Assembly (NCBI GenBank): GCA_964469925.1
Contig: CAYXZL010000017.1
Span: forward strand, 1-23,919
DNA length: 23,919 nt
Direction: 5' to 3'
From: CAYXZL01 sp964469925
Lineage (GTDB): Bacteria > Patescibacteriota > Gracilibacteria > Absconditabacterales > Absconditicoccaceae
Below are positions 8,228 to 16,871 of the stretch, piece after piece; the stretch's first letter is position 1; every line of letters begins with the position of its first letter. A model generated the notes under the pieces. The model did no database searches. It was not told where the DNA came from and was given only the letters and a program-made list of their open reading frames with translations. The position numbers and the translations under genes are program-made.

Positions 8228-9289
8228 ATGGCTGATTTTGCTCAAGATACCAGTGGCTCTGTCGGTGTTCCTCAAACTAGTGATGGTTCGTTGACCCCTG
8301 ACGCTTCTGGGAATCTTCAACCGTGAGCTTTTGGTGGTATTCCCTATGGCCAACAATCCGAGTCGCTTGATGTGCTTTCTCAATCTGTTGGTACTGATGA
8401 TAGTGGCGTTGATTCTTTTCCCATTAGTGCTGATGATATTCCTGATTTCAGTGATGATTCTCAGTCTGTATTACCTACTTCTTTACAGATGGAACTTTCT
8501 GATGTAGGATTTAAAGAAAACGTATCAGATAGTGCCATTCCTTCTTCAGACCCCTCTGTTTCTGTTGTTGATCCTTTTGGTGGTTCTTCTGACTTTTCCT
8601 CCTTTGATGAACAATCGCCTGATAATATTCCTCCTTCTCAAGCATTACAAGCCTCTGGTGTTGTTTCTGACCTTGTTTCGACTTCTTGAGTCTCTCCAAG
8701 TTGAGGGCAGGATCTTCCCACTGCTGACGTTGTAGAAGCTTTTGATGATTCTTCAGCACTTGAGGATGTTCACGATTGACAAGAGTCTACGGTGTATGAT
8801 CAAGTACGTTCTGTTGAGGAGCGTGATTTGGAGCGTGATGATAATCCTTCTTCTCTTGTCGATAAGTTTTATGAATTAGCGACTCTTATTGGTAAGTCGT
8901 TGGATTTGTCGGCAGATCATACATTCTCTTTGTTGGCCCATGATACGGATGAGGAGCATGTTGAATATCGTTTTGTGCGTGTTAAAAACGTTGATGCAGG
9001 CTTCAAAATAGAAAAGCTTATTTCGAAAAAGCTTACCAACGATATAGAAACAGTGATTTTGACTATGACGTATAAAGTTAGTTTTTCTTCTCTTAGGCTT
9101 TACATCAATGGTACTATGTTGTACCAAGAGGTAAAGGGTGATGATCAGTGAGATGAAAATAGAGCTATTATTTTGGATAAGATTAATAAATTTCTGTTGT
9201 TGGTAGGCGAATACTATGCTAATTTGCAACAGGAAAAAGAACAAATGGAAGAGAAAAAAAGGTTGTCTGTTAGCCTCAGAAGTTTCTAA
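8228..9289 (+). CDS. Hypothetical acidic two-part protein
   Basis: A 353-residue protein I do not recognise. Residues 1 to about 187 are low complexity, rich in Ser, Asp, Pro and Gln, without Cys or Trp, and probably disordered. From about residue 189 the sequence becomes globular: an ERDLERDDNP segment, helical VDKFYELATLIGKSLDLS, an alternating beta-rich part (EEHVEYRFVRVKNVDAGFKI, then VILTMTYKVSFSSLRLYING) and a C-terminal helix rich in Glu/Lys/Gln (YYANLQQEKEQMEEKKR). No signal peptide or membrane segment is visible. UGA glycines include 8325-8327, 8688-8690, 8778-8780 and 9150-9152. It ends in TAA and is the first gene of the plus-strand run. The function is unknown; the layout (disordered tail plus small domain) could suit a scaffold or regulatory protein. 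Confidence 0.8.
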
Positions 9290-9387
9290 TTTTTTTTGTC
9301 TTTATGGCTTTCACATAGCTTGTTACCGATTTGCTTTTCCCTATAGTGTAGGTTGTCTTGTTGTTTTGTTTGTGCTTGTATGTTGTT

Positions 9388-10149
9388 ATGCAGCTTTTTT
9401 TGACGGATTTCACTATCGAAGACAATGTTGTAACTATTGTGGAGTCTAGAGTTGTTTTTCAGTGTAAGAATGTTTTGAGAATGAGGGCGGGTGATGTTTT
9501 TACTTTACAGCAAAAGGCCCTGGTCGATCGTGATGATGCTGTAAGATACCGTGTTGCATTTACATCATCTACAAAGGATTTGATCTATGCACACATTCTT
9601 GATTCTACTTCAGCTCCACCGTTATCTTCTCCTACGGTTACTATGTGTATCGCCTTACCTAATACTACTAAAAAGCTCTCTTTGATAGTTCAAAAGTTAA
9701 CTGAGGTTTGAGTTTCTCATATTGTGTTTTGGAGGGCTGATAGATCTCAGTTATGATTGCAGCTATGATCGAAAGTCGATAAACTGAAGCTTGTCGCTAT
9801 CGAAGCTGTTGAGCAAAGTAAGGGTTGGGCACTCCCAACTCTTAGCTTTATAGATGATATTTTGTCGTGGGTTACTCTCCACCCTCATTTCCGTTTTTTC
9901 GTTTTTGATACAAAAATTTGATCTGTTTGATTGCTTAACAAAGATTTGTTTGGTGTTTGAGAGCCTTTGTGCTGATTTGTTTGACCTGAAGGTTGATTTT
10001 CGGATAATGACTATTGATTGTTTGTGCACTTTCCTTTCACTATGCTTTCGCTTGGTAGTTCTATTTTGAGAATGGAGACTGCGGCGATTGTATGAAGCTG
10101 GTGGTTGCTTTCTTGTGGAAAGAATTGAAACTGTTTGTTGAACAACTAG
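9388..10149 (+). CDS. rsmE: 16S rRNA (uracil-1498-N3)-methyltransferase RsmE
   Basis: A 253-residue SPOUT-class methyltransferase. The N-terminal PUA-like domain opens with MQLFLTDFTIED and includes LRMRAGDVFTL. The catalytic part has LPNTTKKLSLIVQKLTEVG, SHIVFWRADRSQL, the SAM-knot GPEGGFSDNDY (residues 199-209) and LGSSILRMETAA (about 222-233), all diagnostic. The first Gly of GPEGG and the Gly before FS are both UGA (9982-9984, 9994-9996), so the whole C-terminal half is lost under the standard code. It ends in TAG. The ATG at 9388 is chosen over that at 9358 because it matches the family N-terminus. The target nucleotide, U1498, lies in the decoding region. Confidence 0.93.
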
Positions 10150-10186
10150 TATAGTTTTGTTGTAATTTTTAAGTTTCTTGGTCTAT

Positions 10187-11494
10187 ATGAAATCATTCGT
10201 TAAATCGTTGTTTTTGTATGATAGTTTGTATCCGTTTTTGCAAAAAACTTCTTTGTACAAGCTTTTAAGGAAGTATTATGCAGAATTAGCTGCTCAGCTT
10301 CACTGACATCCTAGTGGTCATATGTTTGTGATTGGGGTAACCTGAACAAACGGGAAGACAACGACTGTTAATATATTGCATCATCTTTTGAATAGGTATG
10401 TTGGCAAAACGTTTTGTGTTAGTACTGCTTATGTAAAGTTTGGCGATACGGAAGAATTTAATGCGACCAAAATGAGTTCTTTGGATGCGTTTTCTTTGCA
10501 AAAGTTGCTTGTGCGTGCGAAAGATGAGTGATGTAATATTGCTTTGATTGAGACTACTTCTCATGGTCTTGATCAGCATAGATTTGCTGGCATTGATTTT
10601 GACATGGGTATTTTGACCAACATTACTGATGACCATTTAGATTATCATGGTGGATTTGATCATTATGTTGCAGCAAAAAAAAAGCTTTTTAAGTCCGTCA
10701 TTGCCAGCCACAAGGCTGAGTCCTACGCAGTTCTTCCTAAAGACGATCCAACTGGTAGAAAACGAGATGAAGAGTTGAACTTTGACCATAAATTAAGCTT
10801 TGGGGTAGCGAGTAATGCCAATGTTTCCGCCTATGATATTGTTGAGAGCCTTACTGGTACGCGTTGTAGAGTGTCCTATTTGGGGCAGGATTTTGTGTTG
10901 GAGACAAATTTGTTAGGCACCTATAATATTTCTAATATTTTGGCTGCTCTGTCGGCTGTTGCATTGATGGGAGTGGATATGTGAAAGGCTATTGAAAGTC
11001 TTAAGAGTATTGATGGGGTATTGGGAAGAATGAACAAATTTGAACATAATGGTGTCACCTATTTTGTTGATTACGCACATACTGAAGATGCGTTGTTGAA
11101 AACCCTATCATACTTATCACATGTTAAGTGATCGGGCAGGTTACTTGTTTTGTCTGGTTCAATGTGAGATGGGAGAGATAAGGGTAAGAGACCGAAGATG
11201 TGAGCACTTTTGGATCAATATGCTGATATTGTTGTGCTGTCCGATGAAGATCCTTGACAAGAAAATAGACTATGAATTATTGATGATGTCGTTCGTGGGA
11301 TCAAAAACAAAAAGGAAGGAGTCGGTTTGTTTGTTTTGCCTGAGAGATTTTTTGCACTACAGTTTATTACTCATATAGCAAAGCCATGAGATACGGTGTT
11401 TTTGGCAGGCAAGGGTCATGAAGAAGTGATGCTAACTAAGTATGGCAAAAGGGAGTGGAGTGACAAAAGGGAGCTTGAAAAGATTTTGGTCTAA
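10187..11494 (+). CDS. murE: MurE-like Mur ligase (UDP-N-acetylmuramyl-peptide synthetase) with short N-terminus
   Basis: A 435-residue ATP-dependent amide ligase of peptidoglycan precursor synthesis. The P-loop GTNGKTT is at residues 53-59, with its first Gly coded by UGA (10343-10345). ETTSHGLDQHR, LTNITDDHLDYHGG, LLGTYNISNILAAL, FVDYAHTEDALL, SGSMGDGRDKGKRPKMG and FLAGKGHEE are clear MurE landmarks. A full MurE has a UDP-binding domain of roughly 100 residues before the P-loop; here only about 45 residues remain. Where DAP-type MurE has DNPR, this has DEDP followed by a UGA-coded Gly, so the Arg that binds meso-DAP is missing. It could add another amino acid or act on another substrate. 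It ends in TAA and is 37 bp after rsmE. Confidence 0.85.
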
Positions 11495-11592
11495 GAAAAG
11501 TAGTGTTGTGTTTGGCTAGATCAGACATATAGTGGTGGTGCTTGGTTTTTTGGCAAATCTTTAACGCGTATCTTTTGTTAGTTTTATTTTTT

Positions 11593-12165
11593 ATGATGAA
11601 TGCTATGGTAGTTGTTCCTGATAATGCTTGCAAAGTCTTTCAGTGAGAGATATTTTCTGTGTGGCAGTATCCTCAGCAGATGTTTGATGGTAGTATCAAA
11701 ACTTTTGAGTTAGCTTCGAGACTGAATACTGTTATTATTTTGCCCACTGTTGACACTAGCATTTTGCTTGGTTATGAAAAACAACCTCATTTTGAAGATT
11801 TTCAATTGGGCTTTTTGTGAGGTAGACAGGATGAGGGTGAAACTCCTTTAGAATGTGCACAGAGGGAATTATTAGAGGAAACTGGGATGGTTTCTAATGA
11901 TTGGTTTTTGTGGAAACGTTATGAAACTGGTTCAAAGTTGGCTCATACTACTTATTTTTTTGTTGCAAGGAACCCTCAGAAGGTATGAGAGCAGCATTTG
12001 GATAAAGGGTGAGAAATCATCGAGATTAGAGCAATTTTGTTTGATGATTTTGTTGATCGTATTGTGCAGTGAGGTTTGGCCAAGGGTGATTTTAGAGCGG
12101 ATATTTTGTATATGAAACTGATGGACTCATTGAGTGACTTAAAGACTGTTCTGTTTGGTTCTTAA
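11593..12165 (+). CDS. Nudix hydrolase (ADP-sugar pyrophosphatase-like)
   Basis: A 190-residue protein with a full Nudix box at residues 77-99: GRQDEGETPLECAQ then RELLEETGM, matching GX5EX7REUXEEXGU. The box is preceded by LGFLG, with that last Gly coded by UGA. The N-terminal beta-rich part and the FxLGFLGGRxDEGE pattern resemble ADP-ribose/nucleoside-diphosphate-sugar pyrophosphatases, but the substrate cannot be fixed. The box glutamates should bind Mg2+. It ends in TAA. Three Met codons at the start (11593, 11596, 11605) are possible initiators. Confidence 0.85.
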
Positions 12166-12177
12166 TGTATTGCTCAC

Positions 12178-12813
12178 ATGGTTTCTGCTATTAAGGCTGT
12201 TGTTTTTGACTTTGGTGGTGTCGTTATTGATCATATTGCGACGTGAGCGCTCCCTTTTGTGCCGATGGCAGAATACTTTGGGGTGAGTGTTCAGGACTTG
12301 AGAAGAGTCGCTAAGCCTTGTTTTGATCTTGAATATGCTGCGTGATTGATTTCTTATGATACTATGTGGAAGATTTTGTCTGTCGCTTTTGGCAAAGATG
12401 TTCCGGATAATCATTGGGAAATAGCAGTTGAGCGTATGCAGAGGGCAACGCTTCGCTATCGTGTTGTTTCTATGATAGATCAGATCAAAACTGCTGGTTT
12501 TCATGTTTATCTTTTGTCTGATATGACGAAAGAGTGGAGAGAACTGTTTGAAGCGAAGGGTTGGTATAATGTATTTGAAGATTGTATTCACTCTTGTGAT
12601 GTGTGAATGACGAAAGCTATGGATGCACAAGAAGGTACTACTCGTATTTTTGATTATGCTTTGCAGCGTTTTGGTTTTGCTGCTCATGAAATTCTTTTTC
12701 TTGACGACAAACAGGAGAATATTGATAGTGCTTTGCGTGCTGGTATGCACGTTATTCATGTGGTGGATGAAGAACAGTTGGTATCTGATCTTTCATCTTT
12801 TTTGTGATTATAG
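12178..12813 (+). CDS. HAD-family hydrolase (YihX/HAD-IA-like phosphatase)
   Basis: A 211-residue protein 12 bp after the Nudix gene. The HAD motifs occur in order: motif I VVFDFGGVVID with nucleophile D11, motif II YLLSD, motif III Lys in DVGMTKAMD (Gly coded by UGA at 12604-12606), and motif IV EILFLDDKQENI. A helical cap separates motifs I and II. The DFGGV form of motif I and the size are typical of the YihX-like sugar-phosphate or nucleotide phosphatases; the substrate is not predictable. Reading UGA at 12805-12807 as Gly extends the end by one more residue to TAG at 12811-12813. Confidence 0.85.
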
Positions 12814-12836
12814 TTTTTTGTTTGAGTGTTGCTTAC

Positions 12837-13421
12837 ATGGTTCAGAAAAACGTACTTATTGTGATAGGACATCCTAGATCACGTAGCTTTTGTGAAGCTT
12901 TGGCACATTCTTATGCTGATTGAGCGAGAGCTAGTGGTCACGAGGTTCGTCTGATTAGTCTTGCACATGCTTGAGTTAGTCGAGACTTGATAGAAGGAGT
13001 TAATACTGGTAGTGCCGAAGAACCTATTTTGGTGACTTGGAGAGGTGATATCGTGTGGATGAATCATATTGTCTTTGTGTTCCCCACGTGGTGGTATACG
13101 GTACCTGCTTGCCTTAAGTGATGGTTTGATAGGTTGTTTGTTCCAAAGTTTTCTCATCAGTATACGGGATATTTGCGTTGGAAAAGGCTTTTACAGAACC
13201 GTACTGGTAGTATCTATACTACTTGTGGCGGTCCTCGTTGGATTTATTGGTTGTTGTTGTGACATCCTTGAATTAAGCGAATAAGAAGAACATTGCGGTT
13301 TGTGGGGATTACTCCTAAGAAAAGCTATTTTTTTAGTGAGCTTGCTCCTGGGGTTCGTAGTGATCAGGAACGTGCTGCGATGCTCCGTACCATGTATCGC
13401 TTTGGTCAAAAGTTATTGTAG
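12837..13421 (+). CDS. Flavodoxin-fold NAD(P)H oxidoreductase (Flavodoxin_2 / KefF-NQO type)
   Basis: A 194-residue protein. It has NVLIVIGHPRSRSFCEALA (FMN/FAD phosphate-binding start of the family), then SGHEVRLISL, IVWMNHIVFVFPTWWYTVPA followed by CLKGWFDRLFVPKF, and TTCGGP, the second flavin-binding loop. These are the landmarks of Flavodoxin_2 quinone reductases and KefF-like proteins. The Gly of LKGW is UGA (13119-13121). A CGA codon in GVSxDLIEG sits where family members usually have an aromatic residue (FDPxL), which fits Trp. It ends in TAG. It lies in a tight gene run (23 bp after the HAD gene, about 20 bp before the Nudix gene), so co-transcription is likely. Confidence 0.88.
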
Positions 13422-13442
13422 TCTTTATGTTTTTTTATGTTT

Positions 13443-13916
13443 ATGTCTGAAGTTTTTGTACAGCCTACTACACTTGTTTTACTTTTTAATGATAGGGATG
13501 AAGTGTTGTTGGGTTTTAAAAAAAGGGGGTTTGGACAAGGGAAGTGGAACGGTTTTGGTGGAAAAGTACAGTTGTGAGAGTCTATTTTGGATGCTGCTTT
13601 GAGAGAGCTAGAGGAGGAGGCTGGTATTGTTTTGGAAAGTGGTAGCATCCGTGAACATGGTCAGATCCGCTTTGAGTTTCAGCACGATCCCTTGTGGTAT
13701 CAAGATATGACTATTTTTGTTGGTTCTTATTGTTGACCTTTTAGAGAGACCGATGAAATGTCGCCTCAGTGGTGGCCCATAAACGCTTTGCCATACGATG
13801 AGATGCGAGAAGATGATAGCATATGGATGAAGGATTTGTTTGCTGGTCGTTATGTCCGCTATCATTTTGTTTTTGATGCTTGTAACAGAGTTGTGAGTAA
13901 TCGTGAATTAGCGTAG
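13443..13916 (+). CDS. MTH1-like Nudix hydrolase (oxidised purine nucleoside triphosphatase)
   Basis: A 157-residue protein closely following the human MTH1/NUDT1 pattern: TLVLLFN, EVLLGFKKRGFGQGKWNGFG, and a Nudix box at residues 40-62 (GKVQLGESILDAAL, then RELEEEAGI, with UGA giving the Gly before ESI). The C-terminal active-site segment is MSPQWWPINALPYDEM, a CGA codon (13806-13808), then EDDSIWM. MTH1 proteins have MWPDD there, so CGA aligns with the conserved Trp. The role is hydrolysis of 8-oxo-dGTP-type nucleotides. It ends in TAG. The in-frame ATG at 13437 is an alternative start two codons upstream. Confidence 0.88.
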
Positions 13917-14086
13917 CTCTTGTTGTTGTTTTTCATATGTAGACTATTTTGTTATTTATCTTGCAAAAGTCGCTTTTTGTTCATGTTCTTTCTATTGATT
14001 TATGCTTTCAAACCTTTCTTTTTTGCCTTGTGATTTGTTGTTATTTTGTCTAGATAGCATGTGGTATTTACTTGTTTGTGTTTGTT

Positions 14087-15187
14087 ATGAAGATTGGAAT
14101 TGTGGGTTTGCCTAATGTTGGTAAGTCTACCTTGTTTAATGCTTTGACTCAATCCTATGCCGCTGATGCTGCCAACTTCCCTTTTTGTACGATAGATCCT
14201 AATGTGGGTGTGGTGGATGTGAAAGACGAAAGAGTTGATCAGTTAGCAGTCATGTCTCAATCGCAGAAGGTAGTCTATGCTACCATTAAGTTTGTCGATA
14301 TTGCAGGCTTAGTGAAAGGTGCGAGTAAAGGTGAGTGAATGGGTAATGCATTTTTGTCTCATATTCGTGAGGTCGATGCTATTTTGCAGGTTTTGAGATA
14401 TTTTAGTGAAAGTGATGTGAACCATGTTGAGGGAGAAGTTGATCCTCTAAGAGACAAGCAAATTATTAATGATGAGCTGATCCTTTCTGATCTTCAACAG
14501 ATTGAAAAAAAACTTCCTCAGCTACAGAGAAAGGCGAAATCGGGAGATAAGCATGTACAAAAAGAAGTAGCTTTGTTAGAGCGTGTGACTGCTGTTTTGG
14601 AATCATGAAGGCTTATGTATACTCTTCGTAATGAATTATCTGATGATGATTGTTTTCTTTTGTCTCAGTATCATTTTCTTACTTTCAAACCTTTTGTTTA
14701 TGTGATTAATGTGAGTGATTCTGATTTGGCAGATGCAGAAACTATTGCTAAGGAGTATGGACAGAAACTTTCAGCACCTGTGGCTGTGGTTTGTGTTAAA
14801 ATGGAGCAAGATATGATTGAACTCACTCATGCAGAAAGAATTGAATTTATCCGTGATTTGGTGTGAGCTGATCCTCGTGCTGTTCCAACTCTTAATGATG
14901 TTATTGCGTTGGCTTTTGACACCGTGTGACTGATGTATTACTTTACATCGTGAGAAAAGGAAACAAAGGCACGAACCGTAAAGAAACATAGTACTGCTCC
15001 AGAAGCTGCTGCTGCTATTCATACTGATTTTCAACGTGGTTTTATCAAAGCTGATGTTGTATCCTGTTCTGATTTGTTGGCTGCTTGAAGCTGGTCTCAA
15101 GCAAGAATGCAGTGAAAAGTGAGGTTAGAATGAAAACAGTATGTTGTGCAGGATGGGGATGTTATTGTTTTTAAATTTAATGTTTAG
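14087..15187 (+). CDS. ychF: Ribosome-associated P-loop ATPase/GTPase YchF (OLA1 family)
   Basis: A 366-residue protein, close to the usual 363. It has MKIGIVGLPNVGKSTLFNAL (G1 loop residues 7-15), FPFCTIDPNVGVVDV (switch I), FVDIAGLVKGASKGEGMGNAFL (G3 and switch II, with UGA Gly at 14336-14338), a coiled-coil insertion, YVINVSDSDLA in the nucleotide-specificity position, and the C-terminal TGS-like domain with AAAAIHTDFQRGFIKADV. Just before this the family has RAWT; here the W position is CGA (14972-14974, residue 296). It ends in TAG. The ATG at 14087 gives the canonical N-terminus. No Shine-Dalgarno sequence is present. The 170-bp gap before it may hold its own promoter. Confidence 0.96.
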
Positions 15188-15263
15188 TTGTCGTGCTTAG
15201 TCAATAGTATTTTTTACGGCTGCTCCTTTATTTTTTTGTTTAGCTATTATTTTTGTGTTTATG

Positions 15264-15272
15264 TGCTATACT
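15264..15272 (+). promoter_or_regulatory. Possible extended -10 element (TGCTATACT)
   Basis: TG-C-TATACT in the 253-bp gap after ychF resembles an extended -10 box. No matching -35 was found at the correct distance, and the next gene starts 169 bp later, so a small RNA or a long leader is possible. Weak. Confidence 0.25.
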
Positions 15273-15357
15273 TTCTTGGTCCCTATGATTTGATCATTGC
15301 GAAGCATGATGATTGATGATTTATGTGTCTTTGCTTGCTTATGTGCTAGAATTATGC

Positions 15358-15385
15358 TTGACATTGTATAGTGCTTTGCTAGATT
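15358..15385 (+). promoter_or_regulatory. Putative sigma-70-type promoter for the sigma4/HARE gene
   Basis: A perfect TTGACA (15358-15363), 16 nt, then TAGATT (15380-15385), 55 bp before the ATG. The perfect -35 is distinctive in this T-rich sequence; the -10 matches only 4 of 6. Confidence 0.4.
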
Positions 15386-15440
15386 GGATGCAGCTATTTT
15401 GTGGTGAGTACGCTTTATTTTGCTACAAAACTTATCAAAC

Positions 15441-16532
15441 ATGAACTTTAATACCAAAATGGATGACAGTAGTATTTCTGTCGACCTGACGATTACGAAT
15501 CTCAAAGATGTATTGCAATACTGTAAGCCTAAAGAACAGCTTGTCCTCCTTCAAAAGTTCGGTTTAGACAATGGTAAGGAAGTGCCACTACAGAGAATAT
15601 GAAAGAAGTTTTCTTTGACGAGAGAAAGGGTAAGGCAGGTTGAGACACAGGCGTTGATGAGATTTAGGAGATTGATAGTGTGAAATGCGAAATATACTGA
15701 TGTACTGGAAGAGGCGACAAAGATATTGGATCATCATGGTGGTATTTTGCGTGAGGAACTGCTTGTTGCTAAGTTGGTCAACTTGAAGAAGTTTATTTTT
15801 TCTAAGCAAGAATTTAAGCTTATTCTCGTTTCTGATTTTAATATCTCTTATCTCAAGAGAAATAGACTTATCGATAAGAGTTTCTATTTAGACCCTTTGT
15901 ATGAGGACCTTTTGAGTGCTATGGTTTTGGAGGTAAGAACATATTTTGAAAAAAGAGATGGAAGCCAGGATCTGTACGAGTTTATCGGAATGATCAAAGA
16001 CAAATATACAAAGGAATATCCAGACATTCACTATTTCAATAATGAATTGTTCTATATGAATTTTTTTGCTACGATTAGGTGATTGTCTGTTTTTGATGGA
16101 AAGATTTGACTTGACCTTTTCCATGACGTTAATCCCAAAACCGTTAAGTTGAAAATTCTCTATACGTTGAGAAAGATAGGGAAGCCAATGCATTATCAAG
16201 AATTGCCTTCTAAAATCATGGAATGGTTTCCTCAAAAACCTGTTAAGCTCAACACTGTTCATAATGAGTTGGTTAAAAACAATGATATGTTTGTCAATAT
16301 GGGACTTGGTATCTATGGCTTGAAAGAACGAGGCTATAAGTGAGGTGTTGTAAAAGAGATTATTGTGAGGATTTTTGAAAAGAACGAAAGACCTATGACG
16401 GTGAAAGAAATCTGTAGAGAGCTTTTGAAAGAGAAGATGGTTAGTCCTAACACTGTGCTTCTTAACTTACAGAAACATAAGGATACTTTTGAAAGAGTTG
16501 AAAAAGGCATCTATCAGTTGAAGGCATCATAA
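15441..16532 (+). CDS. Sigma-70 region 4 domain fused to HARE-HTH domains (transcription factor)
   Basis: A 363-residue protein. Residues about 29-85 are a sigma region 4 domain: PKEQLVLLQKFGL, LQRIGKKFSLTRERVRQVET, then QALMRFRRL, including the -35 recognition helix. No region 2 (-10 binding, core clamp) is present, so it is not a complete sigma factor. Residues 90-225 are helical and unassigned. Residues about 237-300 form a HARE-HTH (ILYTLRKIGKPMHYQELPSK, NTVHNELVKN, GIYGLKE-x-GY) and a second similar unit follows to residue 362 (RPMTVKEICRELL, SPNTVLLNLQKH). The family has EWGY at the end of the first unit; here the W is a CGA codon (16329-16331). It ends in TAA before a strong terminator. 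Confidence 0.85.
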
Positions 16533-16560
16533 GGATTGCATTAGTGTTTTGGTTTCGTAG

Positions 16561-16587
16561 AAAGTGGGTGTTTCGATGCCCGCTTTT
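16561..16587 (+). terminator. Rho-independent terminator after the plus-strand gene run
   Basis: AAAGTGGGTG, a TTTCGA loop region, and TGCCCGCTTT pair to form a stem of 9-10 bp with a few G-U pairs, ending in TTTTT. It lies 28 bp after the stop of the sigma4/HARE gene. Confidence 0.85.
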
Positions 16588-16677
16588 TGTGGCTGAGGCA
16601 TTGTGACTATTGCATATTATATATACTATTCTTCTTGCGACACTGACTTATCCATAGTCTTGTCAAGTTGTGATTGT

Positions 16678-16759
16678 GCTGGGGTGATGGAATTGGTATA
16701 CATGTACGCTTGAGGTGCGTATGCCGTTCGGCTTGTGGGTTCGAGTCCCATCCCCAGCA
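16678..16759 (+). tRNA. tRNA-Leu (anticodon GAG)
   Basis: An 82-nt class II tRNA. The acceptor GCTGGGG pairs with CCCCAGC, with discriminator A at 16759. The anticodon stem TACGC/GCGTA encloses the loop TTGAGGT, giving anticodon GAG for CUC/CUU. There is a variable arm around TGCCGTTCGGC, and a T arm GTGGG-TTCGAGT-CCCAT. CCA is not encoded. A run of six T follows at once, probably ending transcription. It sits alone between the terminator and the giant gene. Confidence 0.95.
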
Positions 16760-16807
16760 TTTTTTGTAATTGTCAAATTCTAAGCAAACAATATTTCTAG
16801 GCGTTTT

Positions 16808-16836
16808 TTGCTTTATTTTGATGCTAGCTGTATACT
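16808..16836 (+). promoter_or_regulatory. Putative sigma-70-type promoter of the giant surface-protein gene
   Basis: TTGCTT (16808-16813), exactly 17 nt, TATACT (16831-16836), 35 bp before the ATG at 16872. The -10 hexamer is the same as that before the 8228 gene. The predicted leader is about 30 nt, with no AGGAGG-like site. Confidence 0.5.
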
Positions 16837-16871
16837 CTTTGAGTGAATTTTAGGCACGAGGTCTTGGCTCA

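Noticed and set aside
8030..8326. Plus-strand frame overlapping the start of the 8228 gene
   Set aside because: Different frame from the acidic protein, U-rich-driven Phe/Leu composition, and no family pattern; judged a shadow.
8511..8759. Minus-strand Gln/Lys-rich frame inside the 8228 gene
   Set aside because: Its composition is the mirror of the Ser/Asp-rich repeats on the coding strand; no independent support.
9854..10069. Apparent frameshift in rsmE (alternative frame near the C-terminus)
   Set aside because: Reading UGA as Gly in the original frame gives GPEGGFSDNDY and LRMETAA without any shift, so the gene is intact.
834..15187. Interpretation of the many UGA-split genes as pseudogenes or sequencing errors
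   Set aside because: The interruptions are only UGA, always in frame and at glycine positions; no TAA/TAG or indels break the same genes.
15188..15260. Possible terminator after ychF (GTCGTG ... TACGGC)
   Set aside because: The stem is 6 bp with two G-U pairs and a loop of about 20 nt; too weak to report as a terminator.
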